From JBBDJG01 sp040880005 (GTDB taxonomy: Bacteria; Actinomycetota; Thermoleophilia; Solirubrobacterales; JBBDJG01), in the NCBI GenBank assembly GCA_040880005.1, contig JBBDJG010000015.1:61743-125742 (forward strand): 64,000 bases of DNA. Reading direction: 5' to 3'. Shown in pieces: positions 35,186 through 44,065 of the stretch; positions within the stretch are counted from its first letter, which is position 1, and the number at the start of each line of letters is the position of its first letter. The notes under the pieces are model-generated. The model was not told where the DNA came from. It saw nothing but the letters and a program-made list of their open reading frames with translations, and ran no database searches. The translations under genes were made by a program, and so were the position numbers.

Positions 35186-36601
35186 GTGCAGACCAATGTA
35201 GAGAGGGTCCACGAGGCCGACGTGATCGTCGTCGGGGCCGGCATGGCCGGCCTCGCCGCGGCGCGTGCGGTCGAGCAGATGGGGGGCAGCGCGGTCGTGC
35301 TCGAGGCGCGCGATCGCTGCGGCGGCAGGCTCGAATCGATCGAGCCCGACGACGGCCTGTTCTTCGACGTCGGCGGTCAGTGGATCGGGCCAACCCAGGA
35401 CCGCGTCGCCGCTTTGGCGCGCGAATTCGGCGCAGAGACGTTCCCGACCTACGTCAACGGCGAAAACGTGGTCGAGTTCGAGAACCGCCTCGTGCGCTAC
35501 CGGGGCACGATTCCGAAGTTGGGCCCGCACGTGCTGGCGGACGTCGGCCAGGCGATGCTCAAGCTCGACCGGATGCGCAAACAGGTCCCTCGCGAGGCTC
35601 CATGGCGCGCGCGCAAGGCACAGCGATGGGACAGCGAGACCGTCTCCACTTGGATGCGCCGCAACATGGTGACTCGCGGCGGGCGCAGGATGATGGAGAT
35701 CGCAGTCGAGGCGGTCTGGGCCGCGATGCCCGCAGACGTATCGTTGCTGCACCTGCTCTTCTACGTATCCTCGGCCGGGGACTTCGATTTGCTGCTGGAC
35801 ACCGAGGGAGGTGCGCAGCAGGATCGCTTCGTGCAGGGCGCCGGAACCCTGGCCGCCCGTGTCGGCGAGTCGCTGGGCGAGCGCGTCGTACTGTCCGCGC
35901 CGGTTCGCGCGATCGAACATTCGCAGGGGGGCGTGACCGTGCTCGCGGACGGCGCCGTTGCCCGCGGTGCTCGCGTGATCGTCGCGCTTCCGCCAACGTT
36001 GGCCGGGCGCATCGCCTACGATCCACCGCTGCCCGGATACCGCGACCAGCTAACGCAGCGCATGCCGATGGGAACGGTGACGAAGTGCCTCGCTTTCTAC
36101 GACGAACCGTTCTGGCGCGGCGATGGGCTCAGCGGCGAGGCGGTCAGCGCACAGGGTCCGCTGACGATGATCTTCGACAACTCGCCCCCCGACGCATCGT
36201 GTGGCGTGCTGGTCGGCTTCCTCGAGGGTCACTGGGCACGCGAGCTGGGGCGTGTCTCGGCCGAGGAGCGGCGCAATCAGGTCATCGGCAACCTCGCACG
36301 GGTGTTCGGACCGCGGGCCGCCAAGCCCGAGCGCTACATCGACAAGTCGTGGGCCGATGAGCCCTACAGCCGCGGTTGTTATGTCGGCTACACGTCTCCC
36401 GGCGTGCTGACCGCGTACGGGCCGGCGCTGCGCGAGCCGATCGGAGCGATCCACTGGGCCGGCACCGAGACCGCGACGGTCTGGAACGGCTACATGGATG
36501 GCGCGATCGAGTCCGGCGAGCGCGCTGCGCGCGAGGCGATGCGGTCGCTCGGCGCGGGAGAGCCCGTCGCTGCGGCCGCGGCGATCACGCAGCCCGCGTA
36601 G
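35186..36601 (+). CDS. Flavin monoamine oxidase family protein
   Basis: The 471-residue protein has an N-terminal FAD-binding motif DVIVVGAGMAGLAAARAVEQ, then EARDRCGGR, and the C-terminal FAD contact IHWAGTETATVWNGYMDGAI. A cysteine in YSRGCYVGYTSPG lies where monoamine oxidases attach FAD covalently. It should oxidise an amine to aldehyde, ammonia and peroxide; the substrate is unknown. No signal peptide. The GTG at 35186 is 78 bases from the divergent DUF3105 start. Confidence 0.9.
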   Translation: MQTNVERVHEADVIVVGAGMAGLAAARAVEQMGGSAVVLEARDRCGGRLESIEPDDGLFFDVGGQWIGPTQDRVAALAREFGAETFPTYVNGENVVEFENRLVRYRGTIPKLGPHVLADVGQAMLKLDRMRKQVPREAPWRARKAQRWDSETVSTWMRRNMVTRGGRRMMEIAVEAVWAAMPADVSLLHLLFYVSSAGDFDLLLDTEGGAQQDRFVQGAGTLAARVGESLGERVVLSAPVRAIEHSQGGVTVLADGAVARGARVIVALPPTLAGRIAYDPPLPGYRDQLTQRMPMGTVTKCLAFYDEPFWRGDGLSGEAVSAQGPLTMIFDNSPPDASCGVLVGFLEGHWARELGRVSAEERRNQVIGNLARVFGPRAAKPERYIDKSWADEPYSRGCYVGYTSPGVLTAYGPALREPIGAIHWAGTETATVWNGYMDGAIESGERAAREAMRSLGAGEPVAAAAAITQPA

Positions 36602-36607
36602 CTTTCG

Positions 36608-37441
36608 TCAGGCGGAGCGCCGCTCTGTGTTGTGCCGCGCCTGCTTGGGCTTCCAGCAGTCGTCCACGAAGCGCGCGATCTCGGCAGTCAGGCGCTGCGG
36701 CTGAAGGCGCAGCTCGAACATCGAGTTGGCCGAGATCAGCTCTGCGTTGGGCATCTCGTCGACGAGCATCTGAGCGTCCGAGAACGGATGAATGCCGTCG
36801 CGGGTGTGACCGATCACTACTGCCGGCTGCTCGAGCGTTTTGCGCTCCTCGCGCGGCGGCGCGATGCGACCGAAGAACAGCCCTTGAAGCACCGCTGCCG
36901 AAGGCGCGGGGTCCTGGCTGATCCAGTCGAGCCCGACGTTCGGGTAGTGACCGAAAATGCGAGGCACACGTCGCATCACCGCTGCGAACACGCGCGAGAT
37001 CGGCTCACCTATCGTGAGCGCTCCGAGCAGCGGCGTGAACGCGAATGCGGACGCGAGCAGTCCGTTGTCGAGCACCGGCATCTCGATCACCATGCCGCGC
37101 ACTCTCGAAGGTGCCAGCGAGGCAACCTCCAGCGTCACGTTGGCTCCCAGCGACGTTCCGCCAATCACGGCCTCGTCGATCTCGAGATGGTCGAGCAACC
37201 CGACGACTTGGCGGCCGAAAATCGGCATCGAGTAGCGCGACATGTCGCGCGGGCGATCGGAGTCGCCGTGTCCAAGCAGGTCGAACGTCACGACCCTGCT
37301 GCCGCTCTCGTCGAGCGCGTTCGCAAGCGGCTCGTGCATGCGGCTGGGCAGCAACAGCCCGGGCAGCAGCACGACGGTGCGATTGCCGGATCCGCGCAGC
37401 TCGTAGGCGAGCTTCTGGCCAGCGTGCTCGAAAGTCGGCAT
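36608..37441 (-). CDS. Alpha/beta hydrolase, catalytic His position unclear
   Basis: The 277-residue protein has the fold landmarks TVVLLPGLLLPSRMHEPLA, FDLLGHGDSDRP and nucleophile elbow GGTSLGAN, plus an acidic residue in GHTRDGIHPFSDAQ. The C-terminal segment where the catalytic His normally sits reads LISANSMFELRLQPQRL, without His. Either another His (GIHPF) is used or the enzyme is not a classical hydrolase. It is convergent with the amine oxidase gene (6 bases apart). Confidence 0.83.
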   Translation of the reverse strand: MPTFEHAGQKLAYELRGSGNRTVVLLPGLLLPSRMHEPLANALDESGSRVVTFDLLGHGDSDRPRDMSRYSMPIFGRQVVGLLDHLEIDEAVIGGTSLGANVTLEVASLAPSRVRGMVIEMPVLDNGLLASAFAFTPLLGALTIGEPISRVFAAVMRRVPRIFGHYPNVGLDWISQDPAPSAAVLQGLFFGRIAPPREERKTLEQPAVVIGHTRDGIHPFSDAQMLVDEMPNAELISANSMFELRLQPQRLTAEIARFVDDCWKPKQARHNTERRSA

Positions 37442-37542
37442 CGAAGGGCATTCTAGTGGTCAACCTGGCGTCGCGTTAAGCGTTTATTGAGTGACATGTC
37501 CAGTCATCTCATGGACCCCGCCCGAGAGTCGATAATTCAGCT

Positions 37543-39033
37543 ATGGAGGCTGCACGCAGCCACATCGGCGCTGCCGGCGTATCCGAGCCGGCGGCCGCAA
37601 CCGGCGACCCTCCGGGTCGCTTCGCCGGGCTGGCCTCGGACGAGCGGCTCATCGCCCGCGTCCGTCGCGGCGACGAGGCCGCGTTCACCGTCATCTACAA
37701 GCGCTACCAGCCACGGTTGCTGTCCTTCTGCCGCCACATGCTCAGCTCCCAGGCCGAGGCGGAGGACGCCGTCCAGCAGACCTTCGTCAACGCCTATCGC
37801 GATATCTCCGGCAGCGACAAGCAGCTCCAGCTTCGCCCCTGGCTCTATCGCATCGCGCGCAACCAGTGCCTCACGATGCTGCGCGCACGCAAGCAGACTG
37901 TCGAGCTGTCCGGTCAGGAGCCGTCGCTTGCAGGACTGTCGCAGCAGGTGCAAGAGCGTGGCGACTTGCGCAGCATGCTCGCCGACCTGGCCGCACTCCC
38001 GTACGAGCAACGCGAAGCGTTGGTGCTGGTCGAGCTGCACGACAACTCGCATTCGGAGGTAGCAGACGTGCTCGGGTGCGATCGCGAAAAGGTGAAGTCG
38101 CTCGTCTTTCAGGCGCGCAGCTCGCTGATGAAGAGCCGCCAGTCACGCGACGTTTCGTGCACGGAGATCCAGCAGCAGCTCAGCGTGCTTCGCGGCGGGG
38201 CGCTGCGGCGAACGGTGATCCGGCGCCACCTCGAGCACTGCGAGGGATGCCGCGCATTCCGCTCAGAGGTGAAGCGCCAGCGAGCCGCTATGGCGGCGGT
38301 GCTTCCGGTCGTGCCGGCCGTGACGCTCAAGTTCGGAGCCGCCAGCGCGCTGGCGGCGGGCAAGGCGGCCGTGGCAAGTGCGGGCGCAGGTGCGGCTGCA
38401 GGAGGCTCATCCGGCGCCGCGGCGGTCGCCGGAACCGCGGCAGCCACGAGCGCGTCTGCCGGCACGGGCGCCGTGGGCGGCGGATTCGCGTCGTCGGTTG
38501 CCGCCAAGCTGGGTATCTCCGCGGCAGCCGTCAAGGGTGCGGCGACGGCCGCGGCCGTCACGGTCGCCGCTGGAGGAGGGGTTGCCGGTGTCGAGGTAGC
38601 TCAGCATGCGCGCCACGACTCGGCGCGGCAGGGCATCCACCAGCAGGCGGACCGGACCAAGGAGGCCGGTCGTGATGCGGGCTCGAGCGGGCTTGCCCGT
38701 GACGGCTCGCGCAAGCGCAGCGCCACGGCCTCCGACAAGCGTTTGCGCGACGGCAAGCGGAACGGGGAGCGGCTCCCCAGGTCGGCGCGTGGCGTCGATC
38801 GCGACCGGTTCGCCCCGCTTCCCGGCCTGGGGCCCGGCGAGCAGACGGGCAAGGGCCGCGCCGGACGGGCCGCCCCCGGCGCGCAAAAGCCGGCAACGCG
38901 GTCACCGGAGCGGCGCCCGCCGCCCAAACGGCCTCCGCGCCAAAAGCCAAAGCAGCCATCGGCTCCGAAGCATGTGTCGCCCACGAAGCCTCCGCCGCCG
39001 GGCAACGGCTCGCAGTTGCCATCCCCGAAGTAG
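37543..39033 (+). CDS. ECF sigma factor fused to a zinc anti-sigma domain, membrane segment and basic tail
   Basis: The 496-residue protein has sigma region 2 (about 33-95, DERLIARVRRGDEAAFTVIY and AEAEDAVQQTFVNAYRDI), sigma region 4 (about 145-200, LPYEQREALVLVELHDNS) and a zf-HC2/ZAS zinc site Cys206 ... His229-x3-Cys233-x2-Cys236. An Ala/Gly-rich hydrophobic stretch follows (about 255-355, possibly one membrane span near 330-352), then a Lys/Arg/Pro-rich tail. Sigma and anti-sigma functions are normally separate proteins; here they share a chain, possibly membrane-tethered. Starts at ATG 37543. Confidence 0.88.
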   Translation: MEAARSHIGAAGVSEPAAATGDPPGRFAGLASDERLIARVRRGDEAAFTVIYKRYQPRLLSFCRHMLSSQAEAEDAVQQTFVNAYRDISGSDKQLQLRPWLYRIARNQCLTMLRARKQTVELSGQEPSLAGLSQQVQERGDLRSMLADLAALPYEQREALVLVELHDNSHSEVADVLGCDREKVKSLVFQARSSLMKSRQSRDVSCTEIQQQLSVLRGGALRRTVIRRHLEHCEGCRAFRSEVKRQRAAMAAVLPVVPAVTLKFGAASALAAGKAAVASAGAGAAAGGSSGAAAVAGTAAATSASAGTGAVGGGFASSVAAKLGISAAAVKGAATAAAVTVAAGGGVAGVEVAQHARHDSARQGIHQQADRTKEAGRDAGSSGLARDGSRKRSATASDKRLRDGKRNGERLPRSARGVDRDRFAPLPGLGPGEQTGKGRAGRAAPGAQKPATRSPERRPPPKRPPRQKPKQPSAPKHVSPTKPPPPGNGSQLPSPK

Positions 39034-39121
39034 GCGGGCTTGGCCCCACGGTAGCGGGTTTCTGTAGAGTCCAGCGCGCGAATCGCGGCTCTTGCGGGCC
39101 GCTTGCTCTCACACGCTCAAT

Positions 39122-40291
39122 GTGAAGGTCTGCGTTCCGAAAGAGAACACGCCCGGCGAGCGCCGGACCGCCCTGATTCCTGAAGTGGCGGCGAAGCTGG
39201 TCGAGGCCGGCTTCGAGGTGCTGGTCGAATCGGGAGCGGGCGCCGCCGCCTATCTCCCCGACTCGAGCTATGAGGACGTGGGCGCGAAGATCGGCGGCGA
39301 CGTGATCGCGACCGGCGACGTGATCGCCAAGGTGCGCGCACCTTCGCAGGACGAGCTTGCGAAGCTGCGTCAGGGATCCGTTCTGATCGGTTTCCTCTCT
39401 CCCCTCAACAGCCCGGAGCTGGTCAAGTCACTGGTGTCAGGCGGCGTGACCAGCTTCGCAATGGACGCGATGCCGCGCACGACGCGCGCGCAGTCGATGG
39501 ACGCGTTGTCGTCGCAGGCGCTCTGCGCCGGCTACAGGGCCGGGCTCGCTGCCGCACGGCTGCTGGGCAAGTTCTTCCCGATGAACATCACTGCGGCTGG
39601 CACCGCCAAGCCGGCCCGTGTCGTGGTGCTCGGCGCCGGAGTCGCCGGCTTGCAGGCGATCGCCACAGCCAAGCGCCTCGGCGCCGTGGTCGAGGCCTAC
39701 GATCTGCGCCCGGCCGTCAAAGAGGAGGTCGAGAGCCTCGGTGCCAAGTTCATCCAGATCAACTTCGCCGGCGACGAGGCCGAGGGTGGGGGTTCGGGGC
39801 AGTACGCGCGCGAGCTGACTCCCGAGCAGCAGCGCCAGCAGCAGGAGCTGCTGGCCGAGCGTGTGGCGGCAGCGGACTGCGCGATCTCGACCGCCGCTGT
39901 GCCCGGCCGCCCCGCGCCCAAGATCGTCAGCCGCGCGATGGTCGAGTCGATGAGCGCCGGCTCGGTGGTCGTGGACCTGGCCGCCGAGACAGGTGGCAAC
40001 TGTGAGCTGACGCAGATGGGCGAGATCATCGAGCACAACGGCGTGACGATCGACGGCACCTGCGACCTGCCGAGCCAGATGCCGTTTCACGCCAGCCTGC
40101 TGTATTCGAACAACGTTGCGAACCTGCTCAAGCTGCTCGCGCCGGAGGCTCAGCTCAACTTGGACTTCGAGGACGAGGTCATCGCGGGCGCCTGCATCAC
40201 CCACGACGGCAAGATCGTCAACGATCGCGTGAAACAGGCGGTCGATCCACAAGTGGATCGACCGGTCACCGGCGGGACGGTGAACGCGTGA
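39122..40291 (+). CDS. pntAA: NAD(P) transhydrogenase subunit alpha, part 1
   Basis: The 389-residue soluble domain I begins KVCVPKENTPGERRTALIPE, with NAD-binding VVLGAGVAGLQAIATAKRLG, YDLRPAVKEEVESLGAKF and VDLAAETGGNCELT. The complex uses the proton gradient to reduce NADP with NADH. GTG 39122 puts the start at the first residue of the domain; a TTG at 39092 is less likely. It is split from the membrane part, as in actinobacteria and alphaproteobacteria. Confidence 0.95.
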   Translation: MKVCVPKENTPGERRTALIPEVAAKLVEAGFEVLVESGAGAAAYLPDSSYEDVGAKIGGDVIATGDVIAKVRAPSQDELAKLRQGSVLIGFLSPLNSPELVKSLVSGGVTSFAMDAMPRTTRAQSMDALSSQALCAGYRAGLAAARLLGKFFPMNITAAGTAKPARVVVLGAGVAGLQAIATAKRLGAVVEAYDLRPAVKEEVESLGAKFIQINFAGDEAEGGGSGQYARELTPEQQRQQQELLAERVAAADCAISTAAVPGRPAPKIVSRAMVESMSAGSVVVDLAAETGGNCELTQMGEIIEHNGVTIDGTCDLPSQMPFHASLLYSNNVANLLKLLAPEAQLNLDFEDEVIAGACITHDGKIVNDRVKQAVDPQVDRPVTGGTVNA

Positions 40292-40599
40292 GCGGCGACC
40301 TGATCACTGAGATAACGATCTTCGTGCTGGCCGTGTTCATCGGCTTCGAGGTGATCTCGAAGGTGCCGACGATGCTGCACACGCCGCTGATGTCGGGGAC
40401 CAACGCGATCCACGGCATCGTCCTGCTTGGCGGGCTGCTGGTCGTTGGCGCGCCCGACGCCGACACGCTGGAGAAGGTCGCCGGAACGATCGCGGTGATC
40501 TTCGGCACGATCAACATCGTCGGTGGCTTCCTGGTGACCGAGCGCATGCTGGAGATGTTCAAAGGCCGACGCAAACCCGAGGAAAAAGAAAAACCGTGA
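40288..40599 (+). CDS. pntAB: NAD(P) transhydrogenase subunit alpha, part 2 (membrane)
   Basis: The 103-residue protein has three membrane spans (ITIFVLAVFIGFEVISKV, AIHGIVLLGGLLVVGA, VIFGTINIVGGFLVTERM), matching the 4TM_12 domain, and a basic tail. The GTG overlaps the pntAA stop (GTGA). Its stop lies inside a 26-base perfect palindrome that separates it from pntB. Confidence 0.94.
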   Translation: MSGDLITEITIFVLAVFIGFEVISKVPTMLHTPLMSGTNAIHGIVLLGGLLVVGAPDADTLEKVAGTIAVIFGTINIVGGFLVTERMLEMFKGRRKPEEKEKP

Positions 40600-40619
40600 T
40601 TCCGCGAGCGGAATCACGG
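40594..40619. repeat. REP-like palindrome overlapping the pntAB stop
   Basis: A perfect inverted repeat: CCGTGATTCCGC, GA, GCGGAATCACGG (12-bp stem). It has the same architecture as 24006-24031, differing by one base per arm and in the loop. The stop TGA lies in the left arm. Within the pnt operon it could attenuate transcription or stabilise the pntAA-pntAB mRNA relative to pntB. Confidence 0.8.
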
Positions 40620-40642
40620 GCGGGTGGCGGAATGGTGAGCGC

Positions 40643-42055
40643 TTGACCTTGGGTTCGTTCTCGCTGCGCGACCCCGACTTCATCAGGGTTTGTTACCTGG
40701 TGGCGTCGATCCTGTTCATCCTCGGCATTCGCCAGCTCAGCCACCCGCGCACCGCTCGTACCGGCAACCTGACGGCAGCGCTCGGCATGGCGATCGCGGT
40801 GGCCGCAACGCTGCTCGATAGCGAAATCGACAACTACCTGTGGATCGTGATCGGGATCGCGATCGGCACGGCGATCGGAGTCGTCTCCGCGCGCGCGGTG
40901 AAGATGACCGCGATGCCGCAGATGGTGGCGCTGTTCAACGGGGTCGGCGGCGGCGCCGTCGCGCTGGTCGCGCTGTCCGAGTATCACGAGGGCATCAAGG
41001 CGCTCTCCGACATCCCGATGGACATCCTGGTGCCGGTCGTGGTGAGCTGCGTGATCGGTGCGATCAGCTTTTCCGGCTCGTTGATCGCCTTCGGGAAGCT
41101 CCAGGAGCTGATCACCGGGCGGCCGATCGTCTTCCCCGGCCAACAGGTGGTCAACTCCGCGCTTGCGGCGGGAATCCTGTTCCTGGTCGTCTATCTGATG
41201 GCGGGGCCGGAGTCGCAACCGCTGTTCGAGTTGATGCTGGCCGGTGCGCTGGTGTTCGGGGTCCTGCTGATCATTCCGATCGGCGGCGCCGACATGCCGG
41301 TCGTGATCTCTATGCTGAACGCGTTCACCGGTCTGTCCGCGGCCGCCGCCGGCTTCGCGCTCGACAACACCGCGCTGATCATCGCCGGCTCGTTGGTCGG
41401 CTCGTCGGGAACTCTGCTGACGGTCCTGATGGGACGGGCGATGAACCGCTCGCTCGCCAACGTGCTGTTTGGTGCCTTCGGTTCGCACGTCGCCGGCCCG
41501 GCGGCTGCGAGCGCGGAGGGCAAGACCTACCGTCAGGCGACCGTGACCGACGTCGCGACGATGCTCGCCTACGCCGACAAGGTGATCGTGGTGCCAGGGT
41601 ATGGGCTCGCTGTAGCGCAGGCCCAGCACGCCGTGCGCGAGCTGGCCGACATCCTCGAGACCAAGGGCGTTGACGTGAGCTACGCGATCCACCCGGTGGC
41701 CGGTCGCATGCCGGGTCACATGAACGTGCTGCTGGCCGAGGCCGACGTCCCCTACCCGCAGCTCAAGGAGATGGACGAGATCAACCCCGAGTTCTCGCAG
41801 ACCGACGTCGCGCTGGTGATCGGCGCGAACGACGTCACCAACCCGGCCGCACGCGAGGACAAGGCGAGCCCGATCTACGGCATGCCGATCCTCGAGGTCG
41901 ACAAGGCCCAGAACGTCGTCGTGCTCAAGCGTTCGATGAACCCGGGCTTCGCCGGGATCGACAATCACCTCTACTACGAGCCGCAGACCGTGATGCTGTT
42001 CGGGGACGCCAAGGACTCGGTCACCAAGCTCGTGCAGGAGACGAAGACCGCCTGA
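40643..42055 (+). CDS. pntB: NAD(P) transhydrogenase subunit beta
   Basis: The 470-residue protein has about nine N-terminal membrane spans (residues 10-265) and the C-terminal NADP-binding domain III with VIVVPGYGLAVAQAQHAVRE, HPVAGRMPGHMNVLLAEA, IGANDVTNPAA and KRSMNPGFAGIDN. No ATG or GTG is in frame near the start; TTG 40643 (or TTG 40649) after GGTGAG is the only option that keeps the first span. Confidence 0.94.
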   Translation: MTLGSFSLRDPDFIRVCYLVASILFILGIRQLSHPRTARTGNLTAALGMAIAVAATLLDSEIDNYLWIVIGIAIGTAIGVVSARAVKMTAMPQMVALFNGVGGGAVALVALSEYHEGIKALSDIPMDILVPVVVSCVIGAISFSGSLIAFGKLQELITGRPIVFPGQQVVNSALAAGILFLVVYLMAGPESQPLFELMLAGALVFGVLLIIPIGGADMPVVISMLNAFTGLSAAAAGFALDNTALIIAGSLVGSSGTLLTVLMGRAMNRSLANVLFGAFGSHVAGPAAASAEGKTYRQATVTDVATMLAYADKVIVVPGYGLAVAQAQHAVRELADILETKGVDVSYAIHPVAGRMPGHMNVLLAEADVPYPQLKEMDEINPEFSQTDVALVIGANDVTNPAAREDKASPIYGMPILEVDKAQNVVVLKRSMNPGFAGIDNHLYYEPQTVMLFGDAKDSVTKLVQETKTA

Positions 42056-42106
42056 TACAAGATCTCAACCTGAGGCCAACTTCGTCGTTTCAGTGATCAG
42101 ACAGGG

Positions 42107-43393
42107 ATGTCGATGACACGGTCCATGAAGAGCCTTGTGGGGCTGGGTGCGCTAGTAATCGCCGCTACGGCGGCTCCGGCGGCCCACGCCGACCCGGTCG
42201 GCCCAATCGGCCCGCCCCCGCCCGCGCCCAACCAGCTGATCGTCGGCTTCAAGAAGGGGACATCCACGGAAACCCAAAAACGCGTGATCGAGGACGCTTC
42301 GGGAGACCGCGTCCAGCGACTCGGCAACATTCGCGGCCAGGTCGTCAAGCCGCGCGGCCGCCTCGGGCTCACGAACCTGCGCAAGCGCCTGCTGCGCGAC
42401 GTCGACGTCGAGTTCGTCGAGCGTGACCAGACCGTCAGCCTGCTCAAGACCCCCAACGACCCGCTGTTCGTGTCGCAGTACTCGGAGAACGGCAAGATCG
42501 GCACGCAAACCACCGACGCGTGGAACACGAAGACGAGCTGCTCAAAGGTCGCCGTGCTCGACACGGGCATCGACACCGATCACCCGGACCTCAAGGACAA
42601 CATCTGGAAGAACAGCAAGGAGACCTCCGGCAACGGCAAGGACGACGACAAGAACGGATACGTCGATGACTACTACGGCATCAACCTCGTCAAGGGCAAG
42701 GGCAGCGGCACCGACGACAACGGACACGGGACTCACGTGGCGGGGATCGTCGGCGGTCGCGGCAACAACTCGATGGGAGTGTCCGGCGTGTGCTGGTCCA
42801 CCAAGTTGATGGCGGTCAAGTTCATGAACTCCCAGGGGTACGGCTCGATGTCGAAGGCGATCGCGGGCATCGAGTACGCGGCTGACAAGGGCGCCAAGAT
42901 CATCAACGCGTCGTTCGGCAGCTCCACGTCGTCCGAGGCGCTCAAGGATCAGATCTCCGAGGCCAAGGACGACGGCGTGCTGATCGTGGTTGCCGCCGGA
43001 AACGACGGCAAGGACATCGATTCGAGCCCGACCTACCCGGCGAGCTACACCAACGGCAACCTGCTGGTCGCGGCCGCTTCGACCTCCACCGACACGCTGG
43101 CCAGCTTCTCCAACTACGGCAAGACGAGCGTCGACCTCGCCGCGCCCGGGCAGGACATCATGTCCACGTACCTGAGCGGCAGCTACCGCACCCTTGACGG
43201 GACCTCGATGGCGGCACCGATGGTCGCCGGCGTCGCGGCGCTTTGCCGGGCCCGCAACTCCGACGCGACCTACTCCGAGCTGCGCAAGTCGGTCCGCAAG
43301 ACCGTCGATACCAAGTCGGCCTTCTCGGGCACGACCTACAGCGGTGGCCGGGTCAACACCAAGCGGGCGCTGGATAAGGTGGTCGATTACTGA
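42107..43393 (+). CDS. Secreted S8 family subtilisin-like protease
   Basis: The 428-residue preproprotein has a signal peptide (about 1-28, ending AAHA), an inhibitor-type propeptide (about 42-110, NQLIVGFKKGTSTETQKRVI) and a subtilase domain. Asp152 is in AVLDTGIDTDHPDL, His207 in NGHGTHVAGI, Asn299 in AAGNDG and Ser367 in GTSMAAPMVAGVAAL. All catalytic residues are present. It should act outside the cell. ATG 42107 is used (42113 possible). Confidence 0.94.
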   Translation: MSMTRSMKSLVGLGALVIAATAAPAAHADPVGPIGPPPPAPNQLIVGFKKGTSTETQKRVIEDASGDRVQRLGNIRGQVVKPRGRLGLTNLRKRLLRDVDVEFVERDQTVSLLKTPNDPLFVSQYSENGKIGTQTTDAWNTKTSCSKVAVLDTGIDTDHPDLKDNIWKNSKETSGNGKDDDKNGYVDDYYGINLVKGKGSGTDDNGHGTHVAGIVGGRGNNSMGVSGVCWSTKLMAVKFMNSQGYGSMSKAIAGIEYAADKGAKIINASFGSSTSSEALKDQISEAKDDGVLIVVAAGNDGKDIDSSPTYPASYTNGNLLVAAASTSTDTLASFSNYGKTSVDLAAPGQDIMSTYLSGSYRTLDGTSMAAPMVAGVAALCRARNSDATYSELRKSVRKTVDTKSAFSGTTYSGGRVNTKRALDKVVDY

Positions 43394-43444
43394 GGCTGTA
43401 ACGTGTAGTCGGCAATTCCCCCTCCGAAAGGCAGGCTCAGCCAG

Positions 43445-44053
43445 ATGGTCGTCTTGATCGTCGTAATCGTCCTAGTCGCGCTGATCGTCCTCTACGGCGT
43501 CGTCACCTTCAACCGCCTGATCAGCCTGCGCAACCGGGCTGAGGAGGGCTTCTCCGACATCGACGTGCAGCTCAAGCGCAGGCACGACCTGATCCCCAAC
43601 CTCGTCGAGACGGTCAAGGGATACGCGGCGCACGAGCGGACGGTGTTCGAGAATGTCACCGCAGCCCGTAGCAACGCCGTCGCGGCCCACGGCCCCGAGG
43701 CTCAGGGGCAGGCCGAGAACGTCCTAACCGGAGCGCTGCGCCAGCTTTTCGCCGTGGCCGAGAACTACCCCGATCTGAAGGCGAGCCAGAACTTCCTCGA
43801 GCTACAGAACGAGCTGACCGACACCGAGGACAAGATCCAGGCCGCGCGCCGGTTCTACAACATGACCGTGCGCGACCTCAACATCAAGATCCAGCAGTTC
43901 CCGTCGAGCGTCATCGCGGGAATGAAGAAGATCACCGAGCGCGAGTTCTTCGAGGTCGAGGATCCGACCGATCGCGAAGTCCCGGCTGTTTCGTTCGCCG
44001 GTGGCGGAGGGGCTGCCGCCCCACCCGGTGGAGCGGCGCCTCCCGCCGGATAG
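43445..44053 (+). CDS. LemA family protein
   Basis: The 202-residue protein has an N-terminal membrane span and the LemA helical domain: NRLISLRNRAEEGFSDIDVQ, LKRRHDLIPNLVETVKGYA, RRFYNMTVRDLNIKIQQFP. A Gly/Ala/Pro-rich tail follows. LemA proteins are often next to HtpX-type proteases and may present or regulate membrane substrates; here the protease gene follows by 12 bases. Confidence 0.94.
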   Translation: MVVLIVVIVLVALIVLYGVVTFNRLISLRNRAEEGFSDIDVQLKRRHDLIPNLVETVKGYAAHERTVFENVTAARSNAVAAHGPEAQGQAENVLTGALRQLFAVAENYPDLKASQNFLELQNELTDTEDKIQAARRFYNMTVRDLNIKIQQFPSSVIAGMKKITEREFFEVEDPTDREVPAVSFAGGGGAAAPPGGAAPPAG

Positions 44054-44065
44054 CGCGCGGCGCGC

